A stretch of DNA of 64,000 bases from Pseudomonadota bacterium (GTDB lineage Bacteria > Pseudomonadota > Alphaproteobacteria > Azospirillales > Azospirillaceae), in contig JAFAFA010000048.1 of assembly GCA_023423695.1 (NCBI GenBank), forward strand, positions 62,001-126,000, given 5' to 3'. A program made the translations under genes and the position numbers. Shown in pieces: positions 1 to 10,177 of this stretch. Numbering within the stretch: position 1 is the stretch's first letter; each line of letters starts with the position of its first letter. Below the pieces are notes generated by a model. The model ran no database searches. It saw nothing but the letters and a program-made list of their open reading frames with translations, and was not told where the DNA came from.

Positions 1-69
1 CATAGTCGCATTCCGGAGACCGGTTTCGCCGGATAGGCTGCACTCCAAACTGTTTGCGTCCCGACGGAT
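1..69. other. Window edge before the first gene
   Basis: No gene is seen in these 69 bases. Any promoter or upstream gene of the PQQ-associated operon begins before the window, so the operon could extend further to the left. Confidence 0.5.
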
Positions 70-1290
70 ATGATGACAAAGACCCGCCTGCTCCACAGCC
101 TGCCGCTGGCCGCACTTGGTGCCCTGTTGCTGACCGGCGTGCCCGTCGCCGCCGAGCAGAATGCCGGCGCGGATACCGGGGAGATCCGCATCGGCTTCCT
201 TACGCAGACGCCGGAACCGCCGCCCTACGTCGCCAACCCGGACGAGCCGACGGCCGACGACGGGCTGGCCGGTGCGGCGCTCGCCATCGCCGACAACAAC
301 ACGACCGGCAAATTCCTCAAGCAGTCCTTCGTGCTGGACAGCGTGGAGGTCCCGCCCGACGGAGACGCGGCGGCTGCCCTGCGCGAACTGGCGGGACGCG
401 GCGGCCGCTTCGTCGTCGTCGATGCGCCGGGCGCGACGGTGGAAGCGCTGTCGAAGCTGCCGGAGGCACGCAACCTGCTGCTTCTGAACGCCAACGCGAC
501 CGACGACTCCCTGCGCGGCGCAGCCTGTGCGCCCAATCTGCTGCATGTGGCGCCGAGCCGGGCGATGCTGGCCGATGCGCTCGGGCAATATCTGGTGAAG
601 AAGCGCTGGCCGCGCTGGTTCCTCGTCACCGGCCGCCGGCAGGAGGACAGGCTCTATGCCGACGCGGTCCGCCGCACCGCCAAGCGCGTCGGCGCCCAGA
701 TCGTGGCGGAAAAGGAGTGGACCGCCGACAGCGACGTGAACCGCACGGCGGAGGCGGAAATCCCCGTCTTCACCCAGGCCAAATCCTACGACGTGCTGAT
801 CGTTGCCGACGAGGTCGGGGAATTCGGCGATTACCTGTCCTACCGCACCGCCGATCCGCGCCCTGTGGCCGGCACCCAGGGGCTGGTTCCCACGGTCTGG
901 CACCGCACCCACGAACAATGGGGGGCGGCACAGCTGCAATCCCGCTTCAAGGCGGCGGCCAAGCGCCCGATGACCGCCCGGGACCACAATGACTGGACCG
1001 CCGTCCGCGTGGTGGGAGAGGCGGCGGCCCGCGCCCGCACCGCCGACCCGGACCGGCTGATCGCCTTCATCCAATCGCCCGACTTCACCATGTCCGCCTT
1101 CCGCGGCGCGCCGCTTACCGTGCGTCCGTGGGACGGGCAGCTGCGCCAGCCTTTGCTGCTCGCCGCCGACCGCTCGGTCGTGTCGGTGTCGCCGCAGGAG
1201 GGGTTCCTGCATCCGCGGACCGAACTGGACAGCCTGGGTTACGACCAACCTGAAACGCTCTGCAAGACGCGAGGGAAGAAAACGCCATGA
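70..1290 (+). CDS. PQQ-alcohol-dehydrogenase-associated ABC transporter substrate-binding protein
   Basis: This is a 406-residue periplasmic protein. An N-terminal signal peptide (positive MTKTR, then a Leu/Ala-rich core, ending near AEQ at about residue 29) precedes a type-1 periplasmic-binding fold like that of branched-chain amino acid receptors. It looks like the substrate-binding member of the ABC system that accompanies PQQ-dependent alcohol dehydrogenases. That assignment rests on the neighbours: a beta-propeller protein, an ATPase and a permease follow with overlapping or near-overlapping ends. The next gene starts inside its stop codon (ATGA at 1287-1290). The ligand is unknown. An ATG at 73 is an alternative start. 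A true solute receptor is odd beside what looks like an export-type permease. Confidence 0.8.
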   Translation: MMTKTRLLHSLPLAALGALLLTGVPVAAEQNAGADTGEIRIGFLTQTPEPPPYVANPDEPTADDGLAGAALAIADNNTTGKFLKQSFVLDSVEVPPDGDAAAALRELAGRGGRFVVVDAPGATVEALSKLPEARNLLLLNANATDDSLRGAACAPNLLHVAPSRAMLADALGQYLVKKRWPRWFLVTGRRQEDRLYADAVRRTAKRVGAQIVAEKEWTADSDVNRTAEAEIPVFTQAKSYDVLIVADEVGEFGDYLSYRTADPRPVAGTQGLVPTVWHRTHEQWGAAQLQSRFKAAAKRPMTARDHNDWTAVRVVGEAAARARTADPDRLIAFIQSPDFTMSAFRGAPLTVRPWDGQLRQPLLLAADRSVVSVSPQEGFLHPRTELDSLGYDQPETLCKTRGKKTP

Positions 1291-2267
1291 CATCCGCCCG
1301 CCAGCCCTGGTTACCCCTGACCGCTTCCCTGCTGACCGCCTTCCTGGCGTCCGCCGCGTCGGCCCAGACGATCTATGTGTCCAACGAAAAGGACAACAGC
1401 CTGTCGGTGATCGACGGCAAGACGATGGCGGTGGTCGACACCATCAAGGTCGGCAAGCGCCCGCGCGGCATCACCCTGTCCAAGGACGGCACCCAGCTGT
1501 TCATCTGCGCCAGCGACGACCATGCGGTGCAGGTGCTCGACCTCGCCAGCAGGAAGGTCGTGCACAACCTGCCCTCCGGCGAGGATCCGGAACAGTTTGC
1601 GCTCAGCCCCGATGGCAAGAGCCTGTTCATCGCCAATGAGGACAGCAACGTCGTCACCGTGGTCGACGTGCCCGCGCGCAAGGTCGCCTTCCAGGTCGAT
1701 GTCGGGGTGGAGCCGGAAGGCATGGACGTCAGCCCCGATGGCCGCTGGGCCGTCAACACGTCCGAGACCACCAGCATGGTTCACTGGATCGACGTGGAGA
1801 AGCGGCAGGTCGTCGACAACACCCTGGTCGGGCCGCGCCCGCGCCATGCGGAGTTCACCAAGGACGGCGCGCAGTTGTGGGTGTCGTCGGAGATCGGCGG
1901 AACCGTCAGCGTCATCGACACCGCCACGCGGCAGGTCAAGAAGGTCGTCGACTTCCACATCAAGGGCGTCGCCAAGGACCGCATACAGCCGGTGGGCGTC
2001 AAGCTGACCGACGACGGCCGCTATGCCTTCGTGGCGCTCGGGCCGGCCAACCATGTCGCGGTGGTGGACGCGAAGACCTTCGAGGTGAAGGATTATCTGC
2101 TGGTCGGCCGCCGCGTCTGGCATCTGGCGCTGACGCCCGACCAGAAGACGCTGTACAGCACCAACGGGGTCAGCGGCGACGTGTCTGTGATCGACGTCGA
2201 AAACCTCAAGGTGACGAAGTCGATCAAGGTCGGCCGCTATCCCTGGGGCGTCGTCGTCAAGGGGTAA
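1287..2267 (+). CDS. PQQ-associated YVTN-type beta-propeller protein
   Basis: This is a 326-residue secreted protein. It has a signal peptide (cleavage near ASAQT, residues 24-28) and about seven repeated blades, each containing motifs such as YVSNE, VIDGKT, VGKRPRG and LSPDG. Such propellers accompany PQQ-dependent dehydrogenase clusters and probably act in the periplasm as a scaffold or accessory binding protein; no enzymatic residues are evident. The start overlaps the stop of the substrate-binding gene by 4 bases, and the ATPase gene follows at once, so the four genes form one operon. The family is clear from the repeat pattern, but its molecular role is inferred only from context. Confidence 0.82.
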   Translation: MTSARQPWLPLTASLLTAFLASAASAQTIYVSNEKDNSLSVIDGKTMAVVDTIKVGKRPRGITLSKDGTQLFICASDDHAVQVLDLASRKVVHNLPSGEDPEQFALSPDGKSLFIANEDSNVVTVVDVPARKVAFQVDVGVEPEGMDVSPDGRWAVNTSETTSMVHWIDVEKRQVVDNTLVGPRPRHAEFTKDGAQLWVSSEIGGTVSVIDTATRQVKKVVDFHIKGVAKDRIQPVGVKLTDDGRYAFVALGPANHVAVVDAKTFEVKDYLLVGRRVWHLALTPDQKTLYSTNGVSGDVSVIDVENLKVTKSIKVGRYPWGVVVKG

Positions 2268-2287
2268 TGAAAAATGGGAGCAGCAGG

Positions 2288-3064
2288 ATGACGGTGCCGG
2301 CATTGGAGGTGGAGGGGCTGCGCCACAGCTATGGCGGGGAGCGCCATGCGCTGGAGGATGTCGGATTCCGCGTTATGTCCGGCGCCTTCACCTGCCTGCT
2401 CGGCCCCAACGGGGCGGGCAAGAGCACGCTGTTCGCGCTCGCCACCGGGTTGCTTCGCCCGACCGCGGGCCGTGTGCGCATCCATGGCAACGACGTGGTG
2501 AAGGCGCCCGGCGAGGCGTTGGCCCGGCTGGGCGTGGTGTTCCAGCAGCCGACCCTCGACCTCGACCTGACGGTGGTGCAGAATCTGCGCTATTTCGCGG
2601 CTCTGCACGGCATCGGCCGGCGCGAGGCCGACCGGCGGATAGAGACGGAGTTGACACGCCTGTCCCTGTTCGAACGGCGGGGCGAGAAGGTCCGCGCCCT
2701 GAACGGCGGGCATCGGCGGCGGGTGGAGATCGCCCGCGCCCTGCTGCACCGCCCGTCGCTGCTTTTGCTGGACGAGCCGACGGTCGGACTGGACATTCCC
2801 GCCCGCCGCACGCTGATCCGCCATGTCCATGCGCTGTGCGCCGGGGACGGCATCGCCGTGCTGTGGGCCACCCACCTGATCGACGAGATCGACCCGGCAA
2901 CCGACCATGTGGTGGTCCTGCACCGCGGCCGGGTGCGGGCCAGCGGCCCGGTCGCTGCGGTGAACGCCGAGGCGGGCTGTGCCACCGTGGCGGAGAGCTT
3001 CGACCGGCTGACCGCCGCCAAGCCGGTCGCCGATGTGGGCGCAAACGCGGAGGCTGCGGCATGA
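2288..3064 (+). CDS. PQQ-associated ABC transporter ATP-binding protein
   Basis: This is a 258-residue cytoplasmic ATPase. Walker A (GPNGAGKST) lies at residues 39-47, the Q-loop is VVFQQP, and Walker B (LLLLDEP) and an H-loop (WATHL) are present. The signature motif is LNGGH rather than LSGGQ, a variant that may be typical of this PQQ-associated subfamily. ATG 2288 was chosen because GGGAG lies just upstream and translation begins naturally there. An in-frame ATG at 2267 overlaps the previous stop (TAATG) and would add seven residues. The product pairs with the permease encoded at 3061, whose start overlaps this stop by 4 bases. It probably drives export of a product of, or a factor for, alcohol oxidation, which is inference. 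Confidence 0.85.
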   Translation: MTVPALEVEGLRHSYGGERHALEDVGFRVMSGAFTCLLGPNGAGKSTLFALATGLLRPTAGRVRIHGNDVVKAPGEALARLGVVFQQPTLDLDLTVVQNLRYFAALHGIGRREADRRIETELTRLSLFERRGEKVRALNGGHRRRVEIARALLHRPSLLLLDEPTVGLDIPARRTLIRHVHALCAGDGIAVLWATHLIDEIDPATDHVVVLHRGRVRASGPVAAVNAEAGCATVAESFDRLTAAKPVADVGANAEAAA

Positions 3065-3864
3065 GCGGATGGTGGATCGCCTTCCAGGGAATCGTGGCGC
3101 GCGAGGTTCTGCGCTTCGTCCACCAGCGCGGACGCTTCCTCGGCGCGCTGGTCCGGCCGCTGGTCTGGCTGTTCGTCTTCGCGGCGGGATTCCGGGCGGC
3201 TCTCGGCATCGCCATCATCCCGCCTTACGAGACCTATATCCCGTACGAAACCTACATCGTGCCGGGGCTGATCGGCATGATCCAGCTGTTCAACGGCATG
3301 CAGGGCTCGCTGTCGATGGTCTACGACCGCGAGATGGGCAGCATGCGCATCCTGCTGACCAGCCCGCTGCCGCGCGGTTTCCTGCTTCTGGCGCGGTTGC
3401 TGGGCGGGGTGGTGGTGTCGGTGCTGCAGGTGGCGGCCTTCCTGCTGATCGTCCGGCTCTACGGCATCGACCTCCCGGTCTGGGCGCCGCTGACCGTGCT
3501 GCCGGCGCTGCTGCTGAACGGGCTGATGCTAGGCGCGCTGGGCATGGTGCTAGCCTCCACCATCCGCCAGTTGGAGAATTTCGCCGGGGTGATGAATTTC
3601 GTCGTCTTCCCCCTGTTCTTCCTGTCCTCCGCCCTCTATCCGCTCTATCGCATGGAAGAGGCCGGGCCTCTGCTGTGGTGGCTGTGCAGCCTGAATCCCT
3701 TCACCCACGGGGTGGAACTGATCCGCTTCGCGCTGTACGGGCAAGTGGATGGGCTGGCGCTGGCCGTTGTCGCCGGCGCGACGCTGCTGTTCGCGGCGCT
3801 GGCGGTGCGCGGCTATTCCCCCGCCCGCGGCTTGGGATCGCGGGCGCCGTCGGCGGCCGGGTGA
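3061..3864 (+). CDS. PQQ-associated ABC transporter permease (ABC-2 type)
   Basis: This is a 267-residue integral membrane protein with about six hydrophobic segments, at roughly residues 30-50, 65-85, 105-140, 145-175, 180-200 and 235-255. The layout matches ABC-2 export-type permeases, including the short amphipathic REVLRFVHQRGRF start and a DREMGSMRILLTSPLPR cytoplasmic loop of the kind that contacts the ATPase. It is translationally coupled to the ATPase gene (ATGA, 3061-3064). It ends four bases before the convergent oxygenase gene, so no separate terminator is visible. The ABC-2 fold contrasts with the import-type receptor encoded first in the operon. Substrate unknown. Confidence 0.82.
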   Translation: MSGWWIAFQGIVAREVLRFVHQRGRFLGALVRPLVWLFVFAAGFRAALGIAIIPPYETYIPYETYIVPGLIGMIQLFNGMQGSLSMVYDREMGSMRILLTSPLPRGFLLLARLLGGVVVSVLQVAAFLLIVRLYGIDLPVWAPLTVLPALLLNGLMLGALGMVLASTIRQLENFAGVMNFVVFPLFFLSSALYPLYRMEEAGPLLWWLCSLNPFTHGVELIRFALYGQVDGLALAVVAGATLLFAALAVRGYSPARGLGSRAPSAAG

Positions 3865-3868
3865 CGCC

Positions 3869-4563
3869 TCACGCCGCGTCGTGGAAGATGATGCCCAGCG
3901 TGTGGCGTTCCCCCGACCTGACCGGGCTGACGCCATGGCGGTGGCGGACGCGGTAGGGACCGCGGCTGCCCTGGACCGGACGCTGGTCGACCGCGAAGAT
4001 CACCCCCTCCCCCAGCCCCAGCGGCACGACGGTGGCGCGCGACTGCATGCGCGGGCGCTGTTCCGTCAGTACGAACTCCCCGCCGGTGAAGCCGGCGCCC
4101 GGCTCCGACAGCAGGATGGTGATCTGCAGCGGGAACACCGTCTCGCCATAGAGGTCCTGATGCAGGCAGTTGTAGTCGCCGGGGCCGTATTTCAGCAGAA
4201 GCGGCGTCGGCCGCGTCTGTCCCGCGGCGTGGCAGCGTTCCAGGAACTCCGCATGCTCCGCCGGGTAGCGGGTGTCGAGCCCCATCGCCTCGGCCCAGCG
4301 GTTGGCGACCGGCGCCAGCCGGCGGTAGAGCGGCGCCCGCAGGGCGGCAATCGGATCCGGCAGCGGGTGGGTGAAGTATTTGTATTCCCCCTTGCCGAAG
4401 CCGTGCCGCTCCATCACCACCCGGCTGCGGAAGGGGGCGTCCTGCCCATAGAGGCCAGCCAGCGCCGCACAGGTCCGGGCATCCAAAAGCGGTCCGGTCA
4501 GGGCATGGCCGGCGGCATCGAGTTCCACGCCGATGCGGGTCCAGTCCAGTTCATCCACCGCCG

Positions 4564-4567
<4 letters not shown>
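3869..4567 (-). CDS. 2OG-Fe(II) oxygenase, probable alkylated-DNA repair
   Basis: This is a 232-residue protein with a double-stranded beta-helix iron site. H136 and D138 (in CLHQDLYGE) and H211 (in RHRHGVSPV) are the predicted iron ligands, and R221 in ERHTLGIIF is the predicted 2-oxoglutarate anchor. It resembles the bacterial oxygenase family suggested to demethylate damaged DNA, distinct from AlkB itself. The start codon overlaps the stop of ada (ATGA, 4564-4567), so the two are co-translated, which supports a role in the adaptive response to alkylation. The substrate is inferred from family and partner; a protein or tRNA substrate cannot be excluded. Confidence 0.8.
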
Positions 4568-5652
<1,085 letters not shown>

Positions 5653-5744
5653 CTGTCCCTCTCCCTCCTCGAAGCATACAGGCATCAAGGCGCGTTGAGG
5701 GGACAATCTGGGCCGGCGGACGGCACCGCGCACTCCGCTGCTTG

Positions 5745-8700
5745 CTATCGAATTGCGCTTTCCTTCCTCCTCCTCTGCGCCTTGCGGACAATCGCCTCGA
5801 TGCAGTCCAGCACCCGCTCGGCGTTGGCGAGCCGGCTGTCGGCGTCGGGAGCGTCCAACGCCGAACTCAGCCGGTCGTCCTGGGCGCGCAGCATGCCCTT
5901 GGAGCGCTTCGTCAGCGTCGCTGCCCGCGCTGCGGCGCGGTCTCCGCGCAGGGTCGCCGCCACGCCGGCCGGTCCACATCCGAGCGAGGCGATCCCCAGC
6001 GCCCGGCAGCGGCAGCGCAGGGATGCGATGGCCAGGAGGCGCTCCACCGGGTCGGGCAGCGGACCGAAGCGGTCCTCCATCTCCTCGCGCAGGGCGTCCA
6101 ACTCGCCGGCTTCACGGGTGCGGGCGATGCGGCGGTGCAGGCCTATGCGCAGCTCCTCCTCCGGGATATAGGCGGCGGGGATGCAGTGCGGCACCGCAAC
6201 CGTCACCTCCGGATCCCAGCGTTCGTCAGGCTGGCGGCGCAGCGACCGCAGGGCGTCGGCCAGGATGCGCTGGTACAGTTCCGTCCCCACCGCGCGCAAA
6301 TGGCCGGTCTGGTCATTGCCCAGCAGGTCGCCCGCCCCGCGCTGGTCGAGGTCGAGCATGCTGAGGACGAAGCCGCCGCCCAGGCTTTCGATCACTTCCA
6401 GCGAGCCGAGCCGGCGGGCCGCCCGCTCCTCCAGCGGATGGTCGGGATCGGTCAGCAGATAGGCGTAGCCCTGCACCGCCCCGCGCCCCACCCGGCCGCG
6501 CAGCTGGTGCAGCTGGCCCAGCCCGAACAGGTCGGGGCGGGACAGCAGCAGCGTGTTGGCGCGCGGGATGTCGATGCCGGATTCGATGATCGGCGTCGAC
6601 AGCAGGATGTCGGTATCGCCATCGACGAAGCTCATCACCGCATCGTCCAGCGCCGCCGCCCCCAGCCGCCCATGCGCCACGGCAATGCGGGCGGCCGGCA
6701 CGAGGTCGCGTATCCAGTCCTCCAACTCTCCCAGGTCGGCGATACGCGGGGTGACGCAGAAGGCCTGTCCGCCGCGGCCGAGTTCGCGCAGCAGGGCGGC
6801 ACGGGCAGTGGCGGGATCGCGCGGCGTCACGGCGGTGCGCACCGGGCGGCGGCGGGCCGGCGGCGTGTCGATGATGCTGAGCCCCCGCAGCCCCGCCAAC
6901 GCTCCCTGCAGCGTGCGCGGAATCGGCGTCGCACTCAGCGCCAGACTGTGGACGCCCTTGGTCCGCCGTTTCAGCTCCTGTTTCTGCGCGGCGCCGAAAC
7001 GTTGCTCCTCGTCCACCACCATCAGGCCCAGGCGCTGGAATCCGACATCCTTGGACAGCAGCGCATGGGTGCCGACGACGATGTCCACCGACCCGTCGGC
7101 CAGCCCGGCACGCACCCGCTCGCTCTCCGCCTTGGTCATGGAACCGGTCAAGGGCTCCACCGTCAGGCGCAAGCCGGCGAAGCGCCGACGGAACACATCC
7201 AGATGCTGGCGGGCGAGGACGGAGGTCGGCGCCATCACCGCGACCTGATGCCCGGCAAAGGCGACGGCCGCCGCAGCGCGCAAGGCCACCTCCGTCTTGC
7301 CATAGCCGACATCGGCGCAGACCAGATGGTCCATCGGGTGACCCTGCCGCATGGCGTCGAGCACGGACCGGATGGCGTGATGCTGCCCCTCCGTCAGGTC
7401 GAAGCCGAACCGGGCACCGAAACGGCGCATGCGGTCGGCCGGCGGGTCGATGATCGGAGCCGTCTCCCGCGTGCGGCGGCGGGCCTCGCGCAGAATGCCT
7501 TTGGCGGTCTCGCCGATCTCCGTCTCCAGCACCGCGCGGCGGTCCAGCCAACTGGCGTTCTTCAGGCTGTCGAGCCGGGCACCGGTGTCGGCCGAGCCAT
7601 GGCGCCACAGCCTGTCGAAGTCGGAGGTCGGAACCAGCAGCCGGTCGTCATGGGCATAGTCCAGCACCAGGAAATCGGCGGTGGACTCCCCACCGGCGCC
7701 ATCGTCGGACGCGATGGCCTCCAGCCCGACCAACTGGCCGATGCCGTAATCCAGATGGACGACGAAGTCGCCGGGCGCCAGTTCCGACGGCGCCAGCGGC
7801 GGCCGTACCGGTGCCTCCCCGACGCCTCCCCCTGCATGGCGCGGAGCCACCAGCACGGTCATGCCGTCGCAGACGAATCCGCCGCCGGTCCGCAGCGCCA
7901 GCACAGCGCAGTCGCCCGGCCCGAGCGGCGGGTCCGGCCAGCACTCCAGCCGCGGCACCGGCCGCCCCAACTCCGCCTCCGCCCGTTCAATCAACCGGTC
8001 CACCAACCGGTCCACTTCGTCGGGCCCGCCACCAGGGTGGACGGCGAGCAGAACGGCTCCGCCATCCGCGACCAGTGCCGCCGCCCGGCGCAGCAGCGTG
8101 CGCTCGTTCCGCACCGCCTCCACCGCCGGCCCGGTCGTCACCTCCACCGGCAGCACGGTGCGGGCGGCGAGCCTTTCGTCGAGGGAGTCGGCATCGATCA
8201 GGCGTCGTTCCAGCACCGGCACCGGCAGGATGCAGGCGTCGTCGCGGCGGATGCGGCGGTCGGGACCGGAGCCGGCCAGATCGTCAGCCCGCGCCTCGAT
8301 CCGGTCGCGCGCGCCGGCATCCAGAACCACCGGTGCATTCGGCAATAGGTCAAGCAGCAGCGGGCAATCATCGAAGACATTGGGAAGCTGAAGATCGAAC
8401 GCGTAGGGCCGCCGCCCCTCCGCCAGATCCCGCCGCAGATCCGCCGGCAGGACATAGCCGAGCTCCGCAAGGTTGGCCGCCAGCCGGTCGAGCATCTCCG
8501 GCCCGACGATCAGGTCAGTGACCGGGCCGAGCGTGACCTCGTCGATGGAGGCGATGGAACGCTGGGAAACCGGATCGAACAGCCGAAGTTCGCGCACCAC
8601 CCCGTGTGATATGTCGCAGCGGACCGGCCGGTCGCCGTCCCCTGGGAACACCTCCACCACCGCACCGCGGATCGCCGCCTCGCCGGGTTCGTCGACCCGC

Positions 8701-9191
8701 TCGTCCAGCACATAGCCGGACTTGGCGAACCAACCGCGCCATGCCGCCTCGTCATAGGCCATGCCGCGGGTCAGGTGGAACCGTGCACCCGTCCACGCTT
8801 CCGGCGGTGGCAGCCGTTGCAGGGCGAGGTCGGCCGAGGCCACCACCAGCCGGCCGGCAGCCGGTGCCGCCTCGTCGGCAAGCCGCATCAGCCCGGCGGC
8901 GCGGCGCCCCAGCACGGCGCGCGACGGCGCGGCACGGTCTCCGGCGGCCGTTTCATCGATGGGAAGCAGAACGACGTCGAGGTCGGGGGCGATATCGCCG
9001 GCCAGCCGGGCCAGCCGGGCCGCGCGCCCGTCGCTGCGCGCAAGCAGCAGCACGCCGCCGGGACGGCGGGCGAGCGTCGCCAGCCGGACAGCCAGTTCGC
9101 CCTCGCTTTGAACGGTCAGGCCCACCGGGGACGGCGGCGGGGACGGCGGGGCCTCGGGGGTGGGTTCGGCGACGGGAGCTCCGTCAAGCAT
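5745..9191 (-). CDS. mfd: Transcription-repair coupling factor (Mfd)-like helicase
   Basis: This is a protein of about 1148 residues, the usual length for Mfd. It has an N-terminal UvrB-like module, an RNA-polymerase-interacting CarD-like segment (GDFVVHLDYGIGQL, near residue 475), a superfamily 2 motor with Walker A DVGYGKTEVA (near 625), a DEEQRFG box (near 725), SATPIPRT, and GRVGRG, then a TRCF C-terminal domain. Mfd removes RNA polymerase stalled at lesions and recruits UvrA. The start is uncertain: ATG 9191 gives MLDGAPV, while an ATG at 9230 would add 13 residues. The usual N-terminal PYD(R)VSP-type motif is replaced by LPIDETAAGDRAAPS, so this could be a divergent second copy rather than the housekeeping gene. 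Confidence 0.8.
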   Translation of the reverse strand: MLDGAPVAEPTPEAPPSPPPSPVGLTVQSEGELAVRLATLARRPGGVLLLARSDGRAARLARLAGDIAPDLDVVLLPIDETAAGDRAAPSRAVLGRRAAGLMRLADEAAPAAGRLVVASADLALQRLPPPEAWTGARFHLTRGMAYDEAAWRGWFAKSGYVLDERVDEPGEAAIRGAVVEVFPGDGDRPVRCDISHGVVRELRLFDPVSQRSIASIDEVTLGPVTDLIVGPEMLDRLAANLAELGYVLPADLRRDLAEGRRPYAFDLQLPNVFDDCPLLLDLLPNAPVVLDAGARDRIEARADDLAGSGPDRRIRRDDACILPVPVLERRLIDADSLDERLAARTVLPVEVTTGPAVEAVRNERTLLRRAAALVADGGAVLLAVHPGGGPDEVDRLVDRLIERAEAELGRPVPRLECWPDPPLGPGDCAVLALRTGGGFVCDGMTVLVAPRHAGGGVGEAPVRPPLAPSELAPGDFVVHLDYGIGQLVGLEAIASDDGAGGESTADFLVLDYAHDDRLLVPTSDFDRLWRHGSADTGARLDSLKNASWLDRRAVLETEIGETAKGILREARRRTRETAPIIDPPADRMRRFGARFGFDLTEGQHHAIRSVLDAMRQGHPMDHLVCADVGYGKTEVALRAAAAVAFAGHQVAVMAPTSVLARQHLDVFRRRFAGLRLTVEPLTGSMTKAESERVRAGLADGSVDIVVGTHALLSKDVGFQRLGLMVVDEEQRFGAAQKQELKRRTKGVHSLALSATPIPRTLQGALAGLRGLSIIDTPPARRRPVRTAVTPRDPATARAALLRELGRGGQAFCVTPRIADLGELEDWIRDLVPAARIAVAHGRLGAAALDDAVMSFVDGDTDILLSTPIIESGIDIPRANTLLLSRPDLFGLGQLHQLRGRVGRGAVQGYAYLLTDPDHPLEERAARRLGSLEVIESLGGGFVLSMLDLDQRGAGDLLGNDQTGHLRAVGTELYQRILADALRSLRRQPDERWDPEVTVAVPHCIPAAYIPEEELRIGLHRRIARTREAGELDALREEMEDRFGPLPDPVERLLAIASLRCRCRALGIASLGCGPAGVAATLRGDRAAARAATLTKRSKGMLRAQDDRLSSALDAPDADSRLANAERVLDCIEAIVRKAQRRRKESAIR
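5753..5761 (-). promoter_or_regulatory. Candidate Ada box upstream of ada
   Basis: On the minus strand this reads AAAGCGCAA. It matches the core of the Escherichia coli Ada-binding site (AAAGCGCA) and lies about 100 bases upstream of the ada start codon, overlapping the last codons of the upstream helicase gene. A nine-base match is not strong alone, but position and partner make it plausible. No -10/-35 elements were assigned. Confidence 0.4.
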
Positions 9192-9312
9192 GATGGTCAG
9201 GCATGGTGGGAAGGCTCCGATCGGTGACACCGCGCGGCGGGAGGGCCGCAGGGGTTAAACACCGCCGGGACCCTCTGGTTGCCTACCCTTCAGTCTAGCG
9301 GAACCTTCCCGG

Positions 9313-10098
9313 TCAATGCAGCGTCAACCAGCCGGCCAATACCGCGATGAAGGCGCCGGCTGTCGATCCCAACACGGTCAGCAGCGGCGACCAGCCCGCC
9401 CCGGTGCTCTTTTCGGCTCCGGCGCCATCCAGCCCGCGCAGGGTCTGGTCCATCCGCATCAGGAACACTTCCAGCCCGCCGACGCGCTCCGTCAGTTCCT
9501 GCAGGGTGGCGGCCAGTGCGTCGGTCCGCTCCGCCTGCGCGGTATCCAGGCGGGTGGCTTCGCCACGGAGAGCCGTCACTCCTTCGCCGGCGTCGCGCAG
9601 AAGTCGACCGAGGGCCTGCTGGGCGGCGGCAAGCTGTCGCTGGTCGCGTCGAAGCGCGTCGATCCGCTCGCCGATGCGTTGCAGATGCGGCCCCAACAGG
9701 CGGTCGAGCCGCTGGTCCTCGGGGTTTGGCTGCGCGAAGGTCGCCGTCTCGCCGGTGGACGGCGACCGGACGACGGCCACCACCCGCGACGGATCGGCCC
9801 CTTCGGGCAGGGTCAACTCGGCTTCGAAGGCATGCGCGCCGTCGCCGATCCCGCCGCCTTCCAGATCGGCCCGCGGCCGGTCGGCCAGCACCCGCGCCAG
9901 CGTCACCGGCGGACCGCCGTCCCGCTCCAGCCGCAGTTCCACCTCCAGCCGGTCGCCGGGATGATTGCCGTCCCAGCCCCAACCGAAGACGCGCCCACCC
10001 TGCAGGGCGTCGATATGGCCGACGATCGCGGCCCCCTGCGGCGCCTCGGCCGCGGGTGCGGGGTCGTGAAGCTCGACGATCTTGGCGGTGGCGGACAT
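9313..10098 (-). CDS. Coiled-coil protein with C-terminal membrane anchor, glycan-cluster associated
   Basis: This is a 261-residue protein of unknown function. Residues 25-115 form a beta-rich domain with the motif GHIDALQGGRVFGWGWD followed by RLEVELRL, which recalls accessory domains found beside glycosyltransferases. Residues 125-225 are heptad-like and rich in Leu, Arg, Ala and Gln, suggesting a long coiled coil. The last 25 residues (LLTVLGSTAGAFIAVLAGWL) form one membrane segment at the extreme C-terminus, so the protein is probably tail-anchored. It is the last gene of the minus-strand glycan cluster and may organise the synthetic complex at the membrane; that role is inference. Confidence 0.7.
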   Translation of the reverse strand: MSATAKIVELHDPAPAAEAPQGAAIVGHIDALQGGRVFGWGWDGNHPGDRLEVELRLERDGGPPVTLARVLADRPRADLEGGGIGDGAHAFEAELTLPEGADPSRVVAVVRSPSTGETATFAQPNPEDQRLDRLLGPHLQRIGERIDALRRDQRQLAAAQQALGRLLRDAGEGVTALRGEATRLDTAQAERTDALAATLQELTERVGGLEVFLMRMDQTLRGLDGAGAEKSTGAGWSPLLTVLGSTAGAFIAVLAGWLTLH

Positions 10099-10133
10099 GG
10101 AACCCGTTCCGGTTGGTTGGCGTGGAGATATAG

Positions 10134-10168
10134 CGATCTCCCTCTCCAGGGACGGGAGAGGGAGATCG
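10134..10168. repeat. Intercistronic hairpin, 14-bp perfect stem
   Basis: The arms cgatctccctctcc (10134-10147) and its exact complement (10155-10167, plus g10168) enclose a 7-base loop between the pyruvyltransferase-family gene and the coiled-coil gene. No T-run follows on the minus strand, so it is more likely an mRNA-stabilising or repetitive extragenic element than an efficient intrinsic terminator. Confidence 0.55.
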
Positions 10169-10177
10169 AGCGCTTCC

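Noticed and set aside
1877..2267. An N-terminal extension of the ABC ATPase into the propeller gene
   Set aside because: The extension is in another frame of the propeller gene and is Arg/Gly-rich; the ATPase begins naturally at 2288 with a ribosome site.
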